This document shows positions 36,188 through 45,425 of a stretch of DNA of 64,000 nt, one piece after another. The DNA is from Maribellus sp. YY47 (GTDB lineage Bacteria > Bacteroidota > Bacteroidia > Bacteroidales > Prolixibacteraceae): NCBI RefSeq assembly GCF_023111095.1, contig NZ_JALGYW010000012.1, positions 62,001 through 126,000 on the forward strand. Direction: 5' to 3'. The position numbers were made by a program, and so were the translations under genes. The notes under the pieces are model-generated. The model did no database searches. It was not told the origin of the DNA and saw nothing but the letters and a program-made list of their open reading frames with translations. The number at the start of each line of letters is the position of its first letter. Position 1 is the first letter of the stretch.

Positions 36188-38992
36188 ATGAACAACAAGC
36201 TTGCCCGAAAAAAACATTTCCATTTTAGTCTTTTTATTACACTTTTTATTTTCCTGTTCACTTCGTGTACTTCTGAAAAAATCAAAATTGAAGACATGAC
36301 CTGTGAATACAACACTCAACCAAAAGGCATCGATGTCCAAAGTCCACGTTTTTCGTGGAAAATTGCGTCTACCGAACGAAGTATTTTACAGGCTTCGTTT
36401 AGAATTATTGTCAGCGAAGAAAAAAATGAAGTCCTCGGAAAGTCGGGAGATTCATGGGATTCCGGTCGTGTGGAATCATCCAACACCATAAATATTACGT
36501 ATGAAGGATCGACCTTGAAAAGCAACCGGGATTATTTTTGGCGTGTTTGTATTCAAACCAAAAACGGAGAAGAAATATGGAGCAAACCTGCTCGTTTTCA
36601 CACCGCATTTTTTTCGGCTTCGGATTGGAAAGCTGATTGGATCACAACTTCCGAGGAAATTATCCATCAAAGTCCTTTCTTCCGGAAAGATTTCGAAATC
36701 GCTAAAAAAGTAAAACAGGCGTTTGCTTATGTTACTGCGGGCGGTTTTTATGAATTCTCGTTAAACGGAGAAAAGGTAGGCGATCATGTTTTGGATCCTT
36801 CCATCACCGATTACCGGAAAAGGATTCTGTATTCAACTTACGACGTTACTGAAAACCTGAAACCGGGAACAAATGTTGCCGGGTTGATATTGGCCAATGG
36901 TGCGTACAATATGCGAAAAGTTGCCGACAGATACAGTTGGGGCGGCGGAAATGTATTTGGTAATCCAAGTTTTATTGCACAACTAAACATCACCTACGAA
37001 GACGGTTCGCAGGAAGTTATTGTTTCTGACCCGACCTGGAAATACGCCAACGGACCGATTACCTTTAATAATCTGTTCGGAGGAGAAGACTACAACGCTC
37101 AACTAGAAATTCCGGGATGGAACACCAAAGATTTCCAGGCAAACAACTGGAAAAATGCAATACTCGCCACAAAACCGGGCGGACAGCTGGTTTCACAATT
37201 AAATCCTCCGGTAAAAGTCACTGAAACACTTGAACCGGTAAAGCAAACCCAACCTTCAGAAGGCGTGTACTTATTCGATCTTGGACAAAACATTGCCGGC
37301 TGGTGGAAAATAGAAGTTAAAGGAAAAGCCGGACAAGTGATTCGCATTCGGGGATCTGAAACGCTCAACAATGAACTTTTTCCTAAAAACCTGGAAGAAG
37401 GCGATAAATACAGCGACAAATTCAGGTTCCACTCGCACGTTTGGACCGACTATACACTAAAAGGAGAGGAATTGGAAACCTATGAACCGCGCTTTTTCTA
37501 TTCCGGATTTCGTTATATCGAAGTGGCCACATCAGATAAAAAAGCATTGGATGAAATAAAAGTTGCCGGACGCGTTGTCCGCTCTTCCATGGAATTGAAT
37601 GGCACTTTTGAATCGTCCGACTTGTTGCTTAACCAAATCCACACGGCAGGATTATGGTCGCAAAAAGGCAACCTGGTTTTCTACCCCACCGACTGTCCGC
37701 ACCGCGAAAAAGGCGCTTATAACGGCGATGGACAAGTGATTGCGGAAACTTCAATTCATAATTTTGAGATGGCCTCACTCTACACCAAATGGGTGAACGA
37801 CATGCGCGACTCGCAGGAAGAGAACGGCCGAATTCCAAATACATCACCTGTTCTTGTCGGCGGAATGGGCGGCGGAGTGGCCTGGGGAAGCGCCTACATT
37901 TTAATTCCCTGGTGGATGAATCACTACTACAACGACAACCGGATACTGGAAGACCACTACCCTGCCATGAAAAGATATACTGACTACCTTAGCACTCTGG
38001 CAAAGACCGATAATAATCCGGACGAACCTTATATTATCAACGACTTTCTGAGCTACTGGTATTCTTTGGGCGAATGGTGTGCTCCCGGACAAAACGATTG
38101 CCCCAATCACCCGGTAGTAAATACGTTCTACTATTATTACAATACCAAAACCATGGCAGAAATCGCCAAATTACTCGGAAAAACTGCCGATGCTGAAAAA
38201 TTTTCGTCACGTTGCGATACGATCAAACAAGCGTTTAACGACAAATTTTTCAATACCGAAACCTATTTGTACGGAACCGATTCAACGTTCCAAACTTACC
38301 AGTTACTGGCGCTGGCGGGAGATATCATTCCGGACGGATACCGCGAAGGAGTGGTAAAAACAGTAGTTGACGACATTAAAAAGCGGGGAAATCATTTAAA
38401 TACGGGAATTATAGGAACTAAATACCTGTGGCCAATTTTGGTACAGGAAGGTTACAGCGACCTTGCCTACAAAGTGGCCACACAAAAAACCTATCCGGGC
38501 TATGGATTCTGGCTCGAAAACAATTCAACAACACTGCTTGAGCACTGGTCAGGCAACGACTCGCATAACCACGAAATGTTTGGTTCGGTAGTCGAGTATT
38601 TTTACAAATACCTGGCTGGCATTCAGTCGCCGGTTGAGGGTCTTACCACAAAAGGGTACAATCACATTCAACTGCAACCTTACACTCCCGATGGACTCGA
38701 CTTTGTTAATGCATCGTTGGAAACCATGAGCGGAAAAATTATTTCAAACTGGGAGAAAAAGGACGATGGTTTTCACTACAAAGTATCGATACCGGGCAAT
38801 ACAACCGCTACTATCGTCTTTCCGGATAAGGTTGACCAGAATGCTACATTGTCAGAAAATCAACAAATTGTGTGGAAAAACAACAAGACTGAAAGCGAAG
38901 TTAAGGGAATAACAAAAATTGAAGCAAATTCCGGACAGCTGGTTATATCTGTTGAATCAGGTGATTACGATTTCCATCTGACCAACCTGTAA
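36188..38992 (+). CDS. GH78 alpha-L-rhamnosidase lipoprotein
   Basis: A 934-residue complete GH78 enzyme. The N-terminus is a lipoprotein signal with Cys27 (LFTSC). Domains in order are an Fn3-like domain (about 32-140, starting EDMTCEYNTQPKGIDVQSPRFSW), the Bac_rhamnosid_N beta-sandwich (about 150-330, with SLNGEKVGDHVLDPSITDY), a second beta domain (about 340-450, with FDLGQNIAGWW), the (alpha/alpha)6 catalytic domain (about 465-810) and a C-terminal beta-sandwich. The catalytic signature DCPHREKGAYNGDGQ spans 502-516 and contains the conserved acidic residues. It removes terminal alpha-L-rhamnose from pectic or similar glycans. It is transcribed alone on the plus strand and followed by the his leader region. 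It is distinct in domain layout from the GH78-like protein at 24018-26330. Confidence 0.94.
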   Translation: MNNKLARKKHFHFSLFITLFIFLFTSCTSEKIKIEDMTCEYNTQPKGIDVQSPRFSWKIASTERSILQASFRIIVSEEKNEVLGKSGDSWDSGRVESSNTINITYEGSTLKSNRDYFWRVCIQTKNGEEIWSKPARFHTAFFSASDWKADWITTSEEIIHQSPFFRKDFEIAKKVKQAFAYVTAGGFYEFSLNGEKVGDHVLDPSITDYRKRILYSTYDVTENLKPGTNVAGLILANGAYNMRKVADRYSWGGGNVFGNPSFIAQLNITYEDGSQEVIVSDPTWKYANGPITFNNLFGGEDYNAQLEIPGWNTKDFQANNWKNAILATKPGGQLVSQLNPPVKVTETLEPVKQTQPSEGVYLFDLGQNIAGWWKIEVKGKAGQVIRIRGSETLNNELFPKNLEEGDKYSDKFRFHSHVWTDYTLKGEELETYEPRFFYSGFRYIEVATSDKKALDEIKVAGRVVRSSMELNGTFESSDLLLNQIHTAGLWSQKGNLVFYPTDCPHREKGAYNGDGQVIAETSIHNFEMASLYTKWVNDMRDSQEENGRIPNTSPVLVGGMGGGVAWGSAYILIPWWMNHYYNDNRILEDHYPAMKRYTDYLSTLAKTDNNPDEPYIINDFLSYWYSLGEWCAPGQNDCPNHPVVNTFYYYYNTKTMAEIAKLLGKTADAEKFSSRCDTIKQAFNDKFFNTETYLYGTDSTFQTYQLLALAGDIIPDGYREGVVKTVVDDIKKRGNHLNTGIIGTKYLWPILVQEGYSDLAYKVATQKTYPGYGFWLENNSTTLLEHWSGNDSHNHEMFGSVVEYFYKYLAGIQSPVEGLTTKGYNHIQLQPYTPDGLDFVNASLETMSGKIISNWEKKDDGFHYKVSIPGNTTATIVFPDKVDQNATLSENQQIVWKNNKTESEVKGITKIEANSGQLVISVESGDYDFHLTNL

Positions 38993-39016
38993 CCCGCCAC
39001 ATGCCGCGAGGTTACA
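38988..39016 (+). terminator. Stem-loop at the end of the GH78 gene
   Basis: TGTAACC (38988-38994, spanning the stop codon) pairs perfectly with GGTTACA (39010-39016). The following sequence is AT-rich but has no clean T run, so this is a weak terminator candidate. Confidence 0.35.
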
Positions 39017-39037
39017 TTAATTTTAAATTAACAGTCT

Positions 39038-39073
39038 TTTGACTTGTTGTGTTAATTTTTATAACTATAATTG
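39038..39073 (+). promoter_or_regulatory. hisLp: Possible promoter of the his operon
   Basis: TATAATTG at 39066-39073 differs from the -7 consensus TAnnTTTG at one position and lies 17 bp before the hisL ATG. TTTG at 39038-39041 could be the -33 element, but the 24-bp spacing is longer than usual. Confidence 0.35.
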
Positions 39074-39089
39074 CAACAAATTAATTAAA

Positions 39090-39152
39090 ATGAATTTCAG
39101 ATTAGGACATCACGGCCATCATGGAAGTATCCAACCAACTGGTAGGCTGTAA
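39090..39152 (+). CDS. hisL: Histidine-operon leader peptide
   Basis: A 20-codon frame, ATG at 39090 and TAA at 39150, lying between the GH78 gene and hisG. It contains four His codons in the block HHGHHG at residues 7-12. It is followed 30 bp later by a strong terminator hairpin (39183-39216), with hisG about 110 bp beyond. This is the standard design of attenuation: when charged His-tRNA is scarce the ribosome stalls at the His codons and an antiterminator forms. CCAACC at 39131-39136, inside the peptide's 3' half, can pair with GGTTGG at 39197-39202 in the terminator loop and arm, which supplies a plausible antiterminator. It is too short for routine gene calling. Confidence 0.85.
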   Translation: MNFRLGHHGHHGSIQPTGRL

Positions 39153-39182
39153 ATGTTTTGTCTGTTCATAACGATAATAGGG

Positions 39183-39216
39183 AAAAGAGGCTTGCCGGTT
39201 GGTAAGCCTCTTTTTT
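39183..39216 (+). terminator. his operon attenuator terminator
   Basis: AAAAGAGGCTTGCC and GGTAAGCCTCTTTT form a 14-bp stem (one G-T pair) around the loop GGTT, followed by a T run. It sits between the hisL leader peptide and hisG, and its loop/arm can alternatively pair with CCAACC at 39131-39136. Confidence 0.88.
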
Positions 39217-39322
39217 GTTTTAAAAAATTAGAAATTTGTAAATATAAAATCCGTCATTTCAAAACAAGGGAGAACAAAACATCAGAACTACTCTCCTACC
39301 GCTAAAAACGACAGCTGCAGAA

Positions 39323-40201
39323 ATGACAAAAAAGTTTAAGATGGAAAACAAGATCAAAATTGCCATTCAGACAAAAGGAAGGCTGAACGAAGATTCGATG
39401 AGCCTGATTAACGAAGCAGGAATTGGTTTAAGTATCGGACGCAGAACGCTGGTTTCGGAAGCTAAAAATTTTCCGATGGATGCGCTTTACCTGCGCGACG
39501 ACGATATTCCGCAAACCGTTGCTGACGGGGTTTCCGACATCGGCATTGTAGGTGAAAACGAAGTAGCCGAAAAAGATGAGAACGTGGTTATTGCCAAACG
39601 TCTCGGATTTAGTAAATGCCGTCTTTCACTGGCCATTCCAAAGTCGCTGGATTACCCGGGTCTGGAATTCTTTAACGGTAAAAAAATCGCCACTTCCTAT
39701 CCCGGAATCTTAAAGAAGTTTTTAAAAGAAAATAACATCAATGCCGATATTCATGTCATCACCGGCTCTGTGGAAATTGCCCCGGGAATTGGACTGGCCG
39801 ATGCCATTTTTGACATTGTAAGTTCGGGATCTACACTGGTGAGCAACCGACTGAAAGAAGTGGAAGTGGTGATGAAATCGGAAGCAGTGCTGATCGCCAA
39901 TCCAAATCTTAGCGCAGAGAAAAAAGAAATACTGGATGAGCTGATTTTCAGAATTGAATCGGTACAACGTGCACAGGGCAAAAAATATATCCTGCTGAAT
40001 GTTCCGAACGAAAAAATACCCGAAATCACCGGTTTATTGCCTGGTATGAAAGCGCCAACCTTGGTTCCGCTGGCAAAAGAAGGATGGAGTTCGATGCATT
40101 CTGTAATTGACGAAAACGATTTCTGGGAAGTGATTGGGAAGTTGAAAAAAGCAGGTGCTGAAGGTATTCTGGTTGTTCCGATCGAGAAAATGATATTTTA
40201 A
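39323..40201 (+). CDS. hisG: ATP phosphoribosyltransferase, long form
   Basis: HisG catalyses the first step of histidine synthesis (ATP plus PRPP to phosphoribosyl-ATP). The 292-residue length and C-terminal ACT-like regulatory domain (from about 215, with PNEKIPEITGLLPGMKAPTLVPL) mark the long, histidine-inhibited form. The catalytic core opens with KIAIQTKGRLNEDS and contains the PRPP-binding region DAIFDIVSSGSTLVSNRL. The frame starts at 39323, but the ATG at 39341 (residue 7, MENKIKIAIQ) fits the family's usual N-terminus equally well and may be the true start. It is the first structural gene after the attenuator. Confidence 0.95.
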   Translation: MTKKFKMENKIKIAIQTKGRLNEDSMSLINEAGIGLSIGRRTLVSEAKNFPMDALYLRDDDIPQTVADGVSDIGIVGENEVAEKDENVVIAKRLGFSKCRLSLAIPKSLDYPGLEFFNGKKIATSYPGILKKFLKENNINADIHVITGSVEIAPGIGLADAIFDIVSSGSTLVSNRLKEVEVVMKSEAVLIANPNLSAEKKEILDELIFRIESVQRAQGKKYILLNVPNEKIPEITGLLPGMKAPTLVPLAKEGWSSMHSVIDENDFWEVIGKLKKAGAEGILVVPIEKMIF

Positions 40202-40321
40202 AAAGCGTAATGAAACGAGCGGTTCTATGCAAATGGAAAAACAACCGGCAAATACAATCCGTCGGTTGATCAAAATGCTCGTTCCATTTGATACTTTTTT
40301 ATAAAAGACAATTTCAATAAG

Positions 40322-41605
40322 ATGAAAACGTACATCAATCCGCCTGAAAATACCTGGCAGGAGATACTAAAAAGACCGCTGTTCGACGTTTCCGACTTAT
40401 ACGGAAAAGTACAGGCGATTTTGACTGAAATACGACAGAAGGGAGATCAGGCGCTTCGAGAATTTACAGCCAAATTCGACGGCGCTGAAATTGATCGGTT
40501 CGAAGTTTCAGCGGAAGAAACATACGCAGCCGACGACCTTATTAGTGACAACTTAAAAGCAGCGATCGATATTGCAGCGAATAATATCAAAATATTTCAC
40601 GCTGCCCAAAAACCGGAAATCAGAAAAATTGAAACCGTTCCCGGAGTAACCTGCTGGCAAAAAGCAGTGGCGATCGAAAAAGTAGGTTTGTACATTCCGG
40701 GGGGAACCGCACCACTCTTCAGCACAGTGCTGATGCTGGCCATTCCTGCGCAGATTGCAGGTTGCAAAGAGATTGTACTTTGTTCGCCTCCCAACAAGGA
40801 AGGAAAAATTCACCCGGCTATTTTATATGCTGCAAAAGTGGCTGGAGTAACGCAGATTTACAAACTTGGCGGTGTTCAGGCGATCGGCGCCATGGCTTAC
40901 GGTACTCAAACCGTACCCAAAGTGGATAAAATATTTGGACCGGGAAACCAGTTTGTAATGGCGGCCAAACAATTGGTAAGCATGAACGACGTTTCGATCG
41001 ATATGCCGGCCGGTCCGTCGGAAGTATTGGTGGTAGCCGACGAAAGTTCCAATCCGGCATTTGTAGCATCCGATTTGCTATCGCAGGCAGAACATGGTGC
41101 CGATAGCCAGGTAATTTTGGTGGCCGATCAGCCTTCAACCATCGAAAAAATAAAAGCGGAAGTGGAAGCACAAGTTGCCGTTCTGCCGAGAAAAGAGCTG
41201 GCCGAAAAAGCGCTTTCGCACAGCGTTCTGATTGCCATTGACAATCCGCAACAACGCATTGCCCTGATCAATGAATATGCACCGGAGCACCTGATCATCA
41301 GCACCAAAAACTACATCGAAATTTCGGAACAAGTGATCAATGCCGGTTCTGTTTTTCTGGGTGAACTCACTCCCGAAAGTGCGGGCGATTATGCATCTGG
41401 CACCAATCACACGCTACCGACCAATGGCTGGGCACGGTCGTACAGTGGAGTTAACCTGGACAGTTTTCTGAAAAAAATTACCTTCCAGGAAATTACAAAG
41501 GAAGGACTTAAAAAGATCGGTCTGGCAATTGAACTGATGGCAGAAGCAGAGCAACTTGAAGCCCACAAAAACGCAGTAACTCTTAGATTGAGAAAGATAG
41601 AATAA
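40322..41605 (+). CDS. hisD: Histidinol dehydrogenase
   Basis: A 427-residue zinc enzyme that oxidises histidinol to histidine in two NAD-dependent steps, the last of the pathway. Conserved segments include YIPGGTAPLFST, KIFGPGNQFVMAAKQLV, DMPAGPSEVLVVAD and SDLLSQAEHGADSQ, whose Gln and His bind zinc. The segments NEYAPEHLII and GDYASGTNHTLPT also match. All catalytic motifs are intact and the length is normal. A 120-bp gap separates it from hisG, longer than usual within this operon, but no terminator was found there. Confidence 0.96.
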   Translation: MKTYINPPENTWQEILKRPLFDVSDLYGKVQAILTEIRQKGDQALREFTAKFDGAEIDRFEVSAEETYAADDLISDNLKAAIDIAANNIKIFHAAQKPEIRKIETVPGVTCWQKAVAIEKVGLYIPGGTAPLFSTVLMLAIPAQIAGCKEIVLCSPPNKEGKIHPAILYAAKVAGVTQIYKLGGVQAIGAMAYGTQTVPKVDKIFGPGNQFVMAAKQLVSMNDVSIDMPAGPSEVLVVADESSNPAFVASDLLSQAEHGADSQVILVADQPSTIEKIKAEVEAQVAVLPRKELAEKALSHSVLIAIDNPQQRIALINEYAPEHLIISTKNYIEISEQVINAGSVFLGELTPESAGDYASGTNHTLPTNGWARSYSGVNLDSFLKKITFQEITKEGLKKIGLAIELMAEAEQLEAHKNAVTLRLRKIE

Positions 41606-41626
41606 GATTGAAGGAAATAAAACAAC

Positions 41627-42661
41627 ATGGAACTAAATAAACTTCTACGCAAAAATATTTTAACCCTGAAACCCTATTCTTCGGCGCGTGACGAATACAC
41701 CGGCGAGGCAATGGTTTTTCTCGATGCCAACGAAAATCCGTTTAACGAGCCTTACAACCGCTATCCGGATCCGCTCCAACGTGCAGTGAAAGAAAAGATT
41801 TCGAAGCTGAAAAACATCGACTCTTCGCATATTTTCCTGGGAAATGGCAGCGATGAACCAATTGATTTGCTCATCCGCGCTTTTTGTGAGCCCGAAGTTG
41901 ACAACGTTGTTTCGATCGATCCGACTTACGGTATGTACCAGGTAGCTGCAGAAATTTCGAATGTGGCGCTTAAAAAAGTTCCGTTGACAGCAGAATATGA
42001 ACTGAATGTCGAGGCGCTTCTGGCTGCATGCGATTCAAATACAAAGTTGATTTTTCTGTGCTCGCCCAATAACCCAACAGGCAACTCTTTGGACAAGGAG
42101 AGCATTGTAAAAGTGCTGAAATCGTTTAACGGCCTGGTTGTTCTGGATGAAGCTTACATCGATTTTGCACCGGGGAAAACACTGCTTAACGAACTGGCTG
42201 GTTATCCAAATCTCGTTATTCTTCAAACCTTTTCAAAAGCCTGGGGAATGGCAGGAATCAGACTGGGGATGGCCTTTGCATCGGTGGAAATCATTTCAGT
42301 TTTAAATAAGATCAAATATCCCTACAACCTGAATATCCTGACACAGCAAAAAGCGATGGAATTGCTGGAACAAAACGAGCAGGTGGAAGAGTGGGTAAAA
42401 TTACTGATCGACGAACGCGAGAAAATGGCGGAAAAACTAAAAGCCTTGTCTTTTGTTGTAAGAGTGTTTCCTTCCGACGCCAATTTTTTGCTGGTGAAAA
42501 TGAACGATGCACGCGGAATCTACCAATACCTGGTTGAAGAAGGTATTATTGTCCGCGACCGCTCAAAAGTGTTTTTGTGCGACGACAGTCTCCGGATTAC
42601 CATCGGTTCGAAAGAGGAAAATAAAATAGTAAGAAAAGCATTAAAAAATCTGATATCGTAA
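41627..42661 (+). CDS. hisC: Histidinol-phosphate aminotransferase
   Basis: A 344-residue PLP-dependent fold-type I aminotransferase that converts imidazole-acetol phosphate to histidinol phosphate. Family marks are [17 protein letters not shown] near the start, [41 protein letters not shown], and the PLP-lysine segment [14 protein letters not shown]. It starts 21 bp after hisD and ends 1 bp before the hisB start, so translation is coupled. Confidence 0.96.
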   Translation: MELNKLLRKNILTLKPYSSARDEYTGEAMVFLDANENPFNEPYNRYPDPLQRAVKEKISKLKNIDSSHIFLGNGSDEPIDLLIRAFCEPEVDNVVSIDPTYGMYQVAAEISNVALKKVPLTAEYELNVEALLAACDSNTKLIFLCSPNNPTGNSLDKESIVKVLKSFNGLVVLDEAYIDFAPGKTLLNELAGYPNLVILQTFSKAWGMAGIRLGMAFASVEIISVLNKIKYPYNLNILTQQKAMELLEQNEQVEEWVKLLIDEREKMAEKLKALSFVVRVFPSDANFLLVKMNDARGIYQYLVEEGIIVRDRSKVFLCDDSLRITIGSKEENKIVRKALKNLIS

Positions 42662-42662
42662 A

Positions 42663-43784
42663 ATGAAGAAAGTATTATTCATTGACCGCGACGGAACGCT
42701 GAATTTTGAAACCGCGGACGAACAAATCGATGCATTTGAAAAGCTGGAGTTTCTGCCCAGGGTTTTCAGAAATATGTATAATATTCGTAAAAACCTGGAC
42801 TATGAACTGGTAATGGTCACCAATCAGGATGGGTTGGGAACTGATTCTTTTCCGGAAGATACGTTTTGGCCGGTTCAGAATTTCATTTTGAAGGCTTTTG
42901 AAAACGAAGGTGTCACCTTCGACGATATCTGCATCGACCGTAGTTTCCCGGAAGATAAACTGCCAACCCGCAAACCGGGAACGGCAATGCTCACCAAGTA
43001 CATGAACGGTGATTACGATCTGGGCAACAGCTTTGTAATCGGCGACCGTTTAACCGATGTACAACTGGCCAAAAACCTGGGCGCCAAAGCCATCTTTATC
43101 AATAACGGCGATTTATCCGAAGAGCTGGAAGCAAAAGGACTGGCCGACACTTGTGCCCTGGTTTCTGACGATTGGGATGATATTTATGCCTGTGTGGCTT
43201 CACCACAAAGAACGGCAACCGTCATTCGAAACACCAGGGAAACAGCGATTCTTGTGGAGTTAAACATGGATGGCTCAGGCGTTTGCGACATTTCTACAGG
43301 ATTGGGTTTTTTCGACCACATGCTGCACCAAATCGGACGTCACTCGGGTGTTGATCTGAAAATTCAGGTAAAAGGAGATTTGGAAGTGGACGAGCACCAC
43401 ACCATCGAAGATACAGGATTGGCACTTGGGGAAGCATTCAAAAAAGCGGTAGGCAATAAACTCGGAATGGAACGCTACGGCTTCTGCCTGCCGATGGACG
43501 ATTGCCTGGCAATGGCTGCCATCGATTTTGGAGGTCGGCCTTGGTTGATTTGGGAAGCTGACTTCAAACGCGAAAAAGTAGGCGACATGCCCACCGAGAT
43601 GTTTATGCATTTTTTCAAATCGTTTTCCGATGCAGCTGCCTGCAATCTGAATATAAAAGCCGAAGGCGACAACGAACATCACAAGATTGAAGCAATTTTT
43701 AAAGTTGTTGCCAAAGCCATAAAAATGGCTATCCGCCGCGATGTTTTCAACTTTGAACTGCCATCGACCAAAGGAAAGCTTTAA
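42663..43784 (+). CDS. hisB: Bifunctional histidinol-phosphatase/imidazoleglycerol-phosphate dehydratase
   Basis: A 373-residue fusion. The N-terminal half (about 1-165) is a HAD phosphatase with nucleophile motif [11 protein letters not shown], a VTNQDGLGT segment, and motif III/IV around KPGTAML and [17 protein letters not shown]. The C-terminal half (about 180-373) is the dehydratase with two metal-binding HHxxED-type sites: [23 protein letters not shown] and [14 protein letters not shown]. It catalyses the sixth and eighth steps of histidine synthesis. It follows hisC with a 1-bp gap. The fused form, best known from enteric bacteria, is also common in Bacteroidota. Confidence 0.95.
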   Translation: MKKVLFIDRDGTLNFETADEQIDAFEKLEFLPRVFRNMYNIRKNLDYELVMVTNQDGLGTDSFPEDTFWPVQNFILKAFENEGVTFDDICIDRSFPEDKLPTRKPGTAMLTKYMNGDYDLGNSFVIGDRLTDVQLAKNLGAKAIFINNGDLSEELEAKGLADTCALVSDDWDDIYACVASPQRTATVIRNTRETAILVELNMDGSGVCDISTGLGFFDHMLHQIGRHSGVDLKIQVKGDLEVDEHHTIEDTGLALGEAFKKAVGNKLGMERYGFCLPMDDCLAMAAIDFGGRPWLIWEADFKREKVGDMPTEMFMHFFKSFSDAAACNLNIKAEGDNEHHKIEAIFKVVAKAIKMAIRRDVFNFELPSTKGKL

Positions 43785-43893
43785 GCCCCTCCTAGCCTCC
43801 CCATTGGGGAGGAATATCGAAGAATGGAAATAGATTTATAATATAAATACCGTACCTCCTCGGAAATGTCCCCCTTTGGGGGAGTAAGGGGGC
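43785..43893. repeat. Imperfect large inverted repeat (REP/MITE-like)
   Basis: The interval starts GCCCCTCCTAGCCTCCCC and ends in the near complement GGGGGAGTAAGGGGGC. Each end also folds on itself: CCTCCCC-ATT-GGGGAGG at the left and TCCCCC-TTT-GGGGGA at the right. The GC-rich ends contrast with an AT-rich centre. This element fills the whole gap between hisB and purU. Similar CCTCC/GGAGG palindromes recur between genes in many Bacteroidota genomes. The origin and the mobility are unknown. Confidence 0.65.
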
Positions 43894-43899
43894 TATATA

Positions 43900-44784
43900 A
43901 TGAAGACTATAAAGCCGCTACGCGAGAAAAAAAACACAGCGATACTTTTAATACACTGCCCTGACAAACAAGGCATTTTGGCAACTGTAACTGAATTTCT
44001 GAATAAGAACAAAGGGAACATTATTTACCTTGACCAGCACGTTGACAGACAGGAAAAAATCTTTTACATGCGGGTGGAATGGGAACTCGAAAATTTTGCG
44101 ATCCCACAGGATAAAATCGGTGAATATTTTGATACGCTGATTGGCGCTCCGCTGCAAATGCACTGGCGGATTTACTTCTCCGATACCGTTCCGAGAATGG
44201 CGCTTTTTGTGTCGAAAATGCCGCATTGCTTATTCGATATACTGGGGCGTTACACTGCCGGTGAGTGGGACGTAGATATTCCGATGATCATTAGCAACCA
44301 CGAAACCTTAAAACCCGTGGCTGAACGTTTTGGGATACCGTTTTACTACTTCCCCATCAACAAAGAAAACAAAGCGGAACAGGAAGCTGCAGAGGTGGAA
44401 CTACTACGAAAACACAAAATCGATTTTGTGGTGCTGGCTCGTTACATGCAGGTGCTTTCTGAAGATTTTGTCAGGCAATTCCCCAATAAAATCATCAACA
44501 TTCACCATTCGTTTTTACCGGCGTTTGCGGGTGCAAAACCCTATCATGCAGCACACCAGCGCGGCGTAAAAATTATCGGGGCAACCAGCCATTATGTAAC
44601 TTCGGAACTAGATGCCGGACCGATCATTGAACAGGACGTTACACGCTGCAGCCATGTGGATACCGTTGAAAAGCTGATTCGAAAAGGACGAGATTTGGAA
44701 AAAATTGTACTTTCGCAGGCGGTTTATAAACACTTACAGCGGAAGATTCTCGTTTTTAAAAATCGTACCGTAGTGTTTAATTAA
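43900..44784 (+). CDS. purU: Formyltetrahydrofolate deformylase
   Basis: A 294-residue PurU, which hydrolyses 10-formyl-tetrahydrofolate to formate and THF. The N-terminal ACT-type domain starts LLIHCPDKQGILATVTEFL, as in known PurU proteins. The C-terminal formyltransferase domain contains NIHHSFLPAFAGAKPYHAAHQRG and the LDAGPIIEQD segment, giving the Asn-His-Asp catalytic set. It lies between hisB and a thioredoxin-like gene within the his operon, where it is not usually found. Histidine synthesis releases AICAR, which needs 10-formyl-THF to re-enter purines, so a folate link is plausible but speculative. Confidence 0.93.
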   Translation: MKTIKPLREKKNTAILLIHCPDKQGILATVTEFLNKNKGNIIYLDQHVDRQEKIFYMRVEWELENFAIPQDKIGEYFDTLIGAPLQMHWRIYFSDTVPRMALFVSKMPHCLFDILGRYTAGEWDVDIPMIISNHETLKPVAERFGIPFYYFPINKENKAEQEAAEVELLRKHKIDFVVLARYMQVLSEDFVRQFPNKIINIHHSFLPAFAGAKPYHAAHQRGVKIIGATSHYVTSELDAGPIIEQDVTRCSHVDTVEKLIRKGRDLEKIVLSQAVYKHLQRKILVFKNRTVVFN

Positions 44785-44791
44785 AAATAAC

Positions 44792-45343
44792 GTGATGAAG
44801 AAACTACTTGCTATTACATTGTTGGTGCTTGGGGGAACGTTTGCCAATGCGCAGATTTCAAAACTTCCCAACAAGGAAATTCCGGAAGATTACGGCTACA
44901 TCGTTAAACTGGGCCAACAAGTGCCCGATGTAACTATGGAACTTACCGATGGAAAAAAAATTACAACTTCCGATTTAAAGGGAAAGGTCGTCATGCTTCA
45001 GTTCACGGCAAGTTGGTGCAGCGTTTGCCGCAAGGAAATGCCACACATCGAAAGTCAGATCTGGCAAAAACACAAGGATAATAAAGACTTTGTACTGGTT
45101 GGCGTTGATATGAATGAGCCAATTGATAAGGTCAAAAAATTTAAGGAAGACATAAAAGTAACGTATCCGCTGGCGCTTGATCCCGGAGGAAAAATATTCT
45201 ACACTTTTGCGGCAGAAGGTGCCGGTGTTACCCGGAATGTTATCATCGACAAAACAGGTAAAATCGTTTACATGACACGCCTGTACAAAGAAGATGAATT
45301 CCGGGAGATGGTGGATGTGATCGACTATCTTCTAAAACAGTAA
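44792..45343 (+). CDS. Secreted thioredoxin-like protein (TlpA/peroxiredoxin-like)
   Basis: A 183-residue exported thioredoxin-fold protein with a signal peptide (cleavage near ANAQ). The active-site motif is WCSVC in LQFTASWCSVCRKEMPHIES, followed by LVGVDMNEP and a cis-Pro-type VTRNVIIDKTGKIVYMTR segment. The fold and length fit the TlpA/AhpC-TSA-like group that reduces disulfides in the periplasm, including apocytochrome c cysteines. It starts 7 bp after purU. Its presence in the his operon is unexplained. A supporting role in cytochrome maturation would suit the multiheme cluster 3 kb downstream, but that is only an inference. Confidence 0.88.
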   Translation: MMKKLLAITLLVLGGTFANAQISKLPNKEIPEDYGYIVKLGQQVPDVTMELTDGKKITTSDLKGKVVMLQFTASWCSVCRKEMPHIESQIWQKHKDNKDFVLVGVDMNEPIDKVKKFKEDIKVTYPLALDPGGKIFYTFAAEGAGVTRNVIIDKTGKIVYMTRLYKEDEFREMVDVIDYLLKQ

Positions 45344-45380
45344 ACGCGAAAGTAAAATAACGACGACAAGGCGCAGGAAG

Positions 45381-45400
45381 ATTCCTGCTTACGCAGGAAT
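45381..45400. repeat. Short palindromic repeat ATTCCTGC-TTAC-GCAGGAAT
   Basis: A perfect 8-bp inverted repeat with a 4-base loop, preceded by a partial extra copy (GCAGGAA at 45373-45379). It lies between the thioredoxin-like gene and hisH. Comparable palindromes with a CCTGC/GCAGG core are scattered between genes in many bacteria. It overlaps the doubtful upstream start of hisH. Confidence 0.6.
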
Positions 45401-45425
45401 GAAAACTGGAATTAACCATTTGAAA

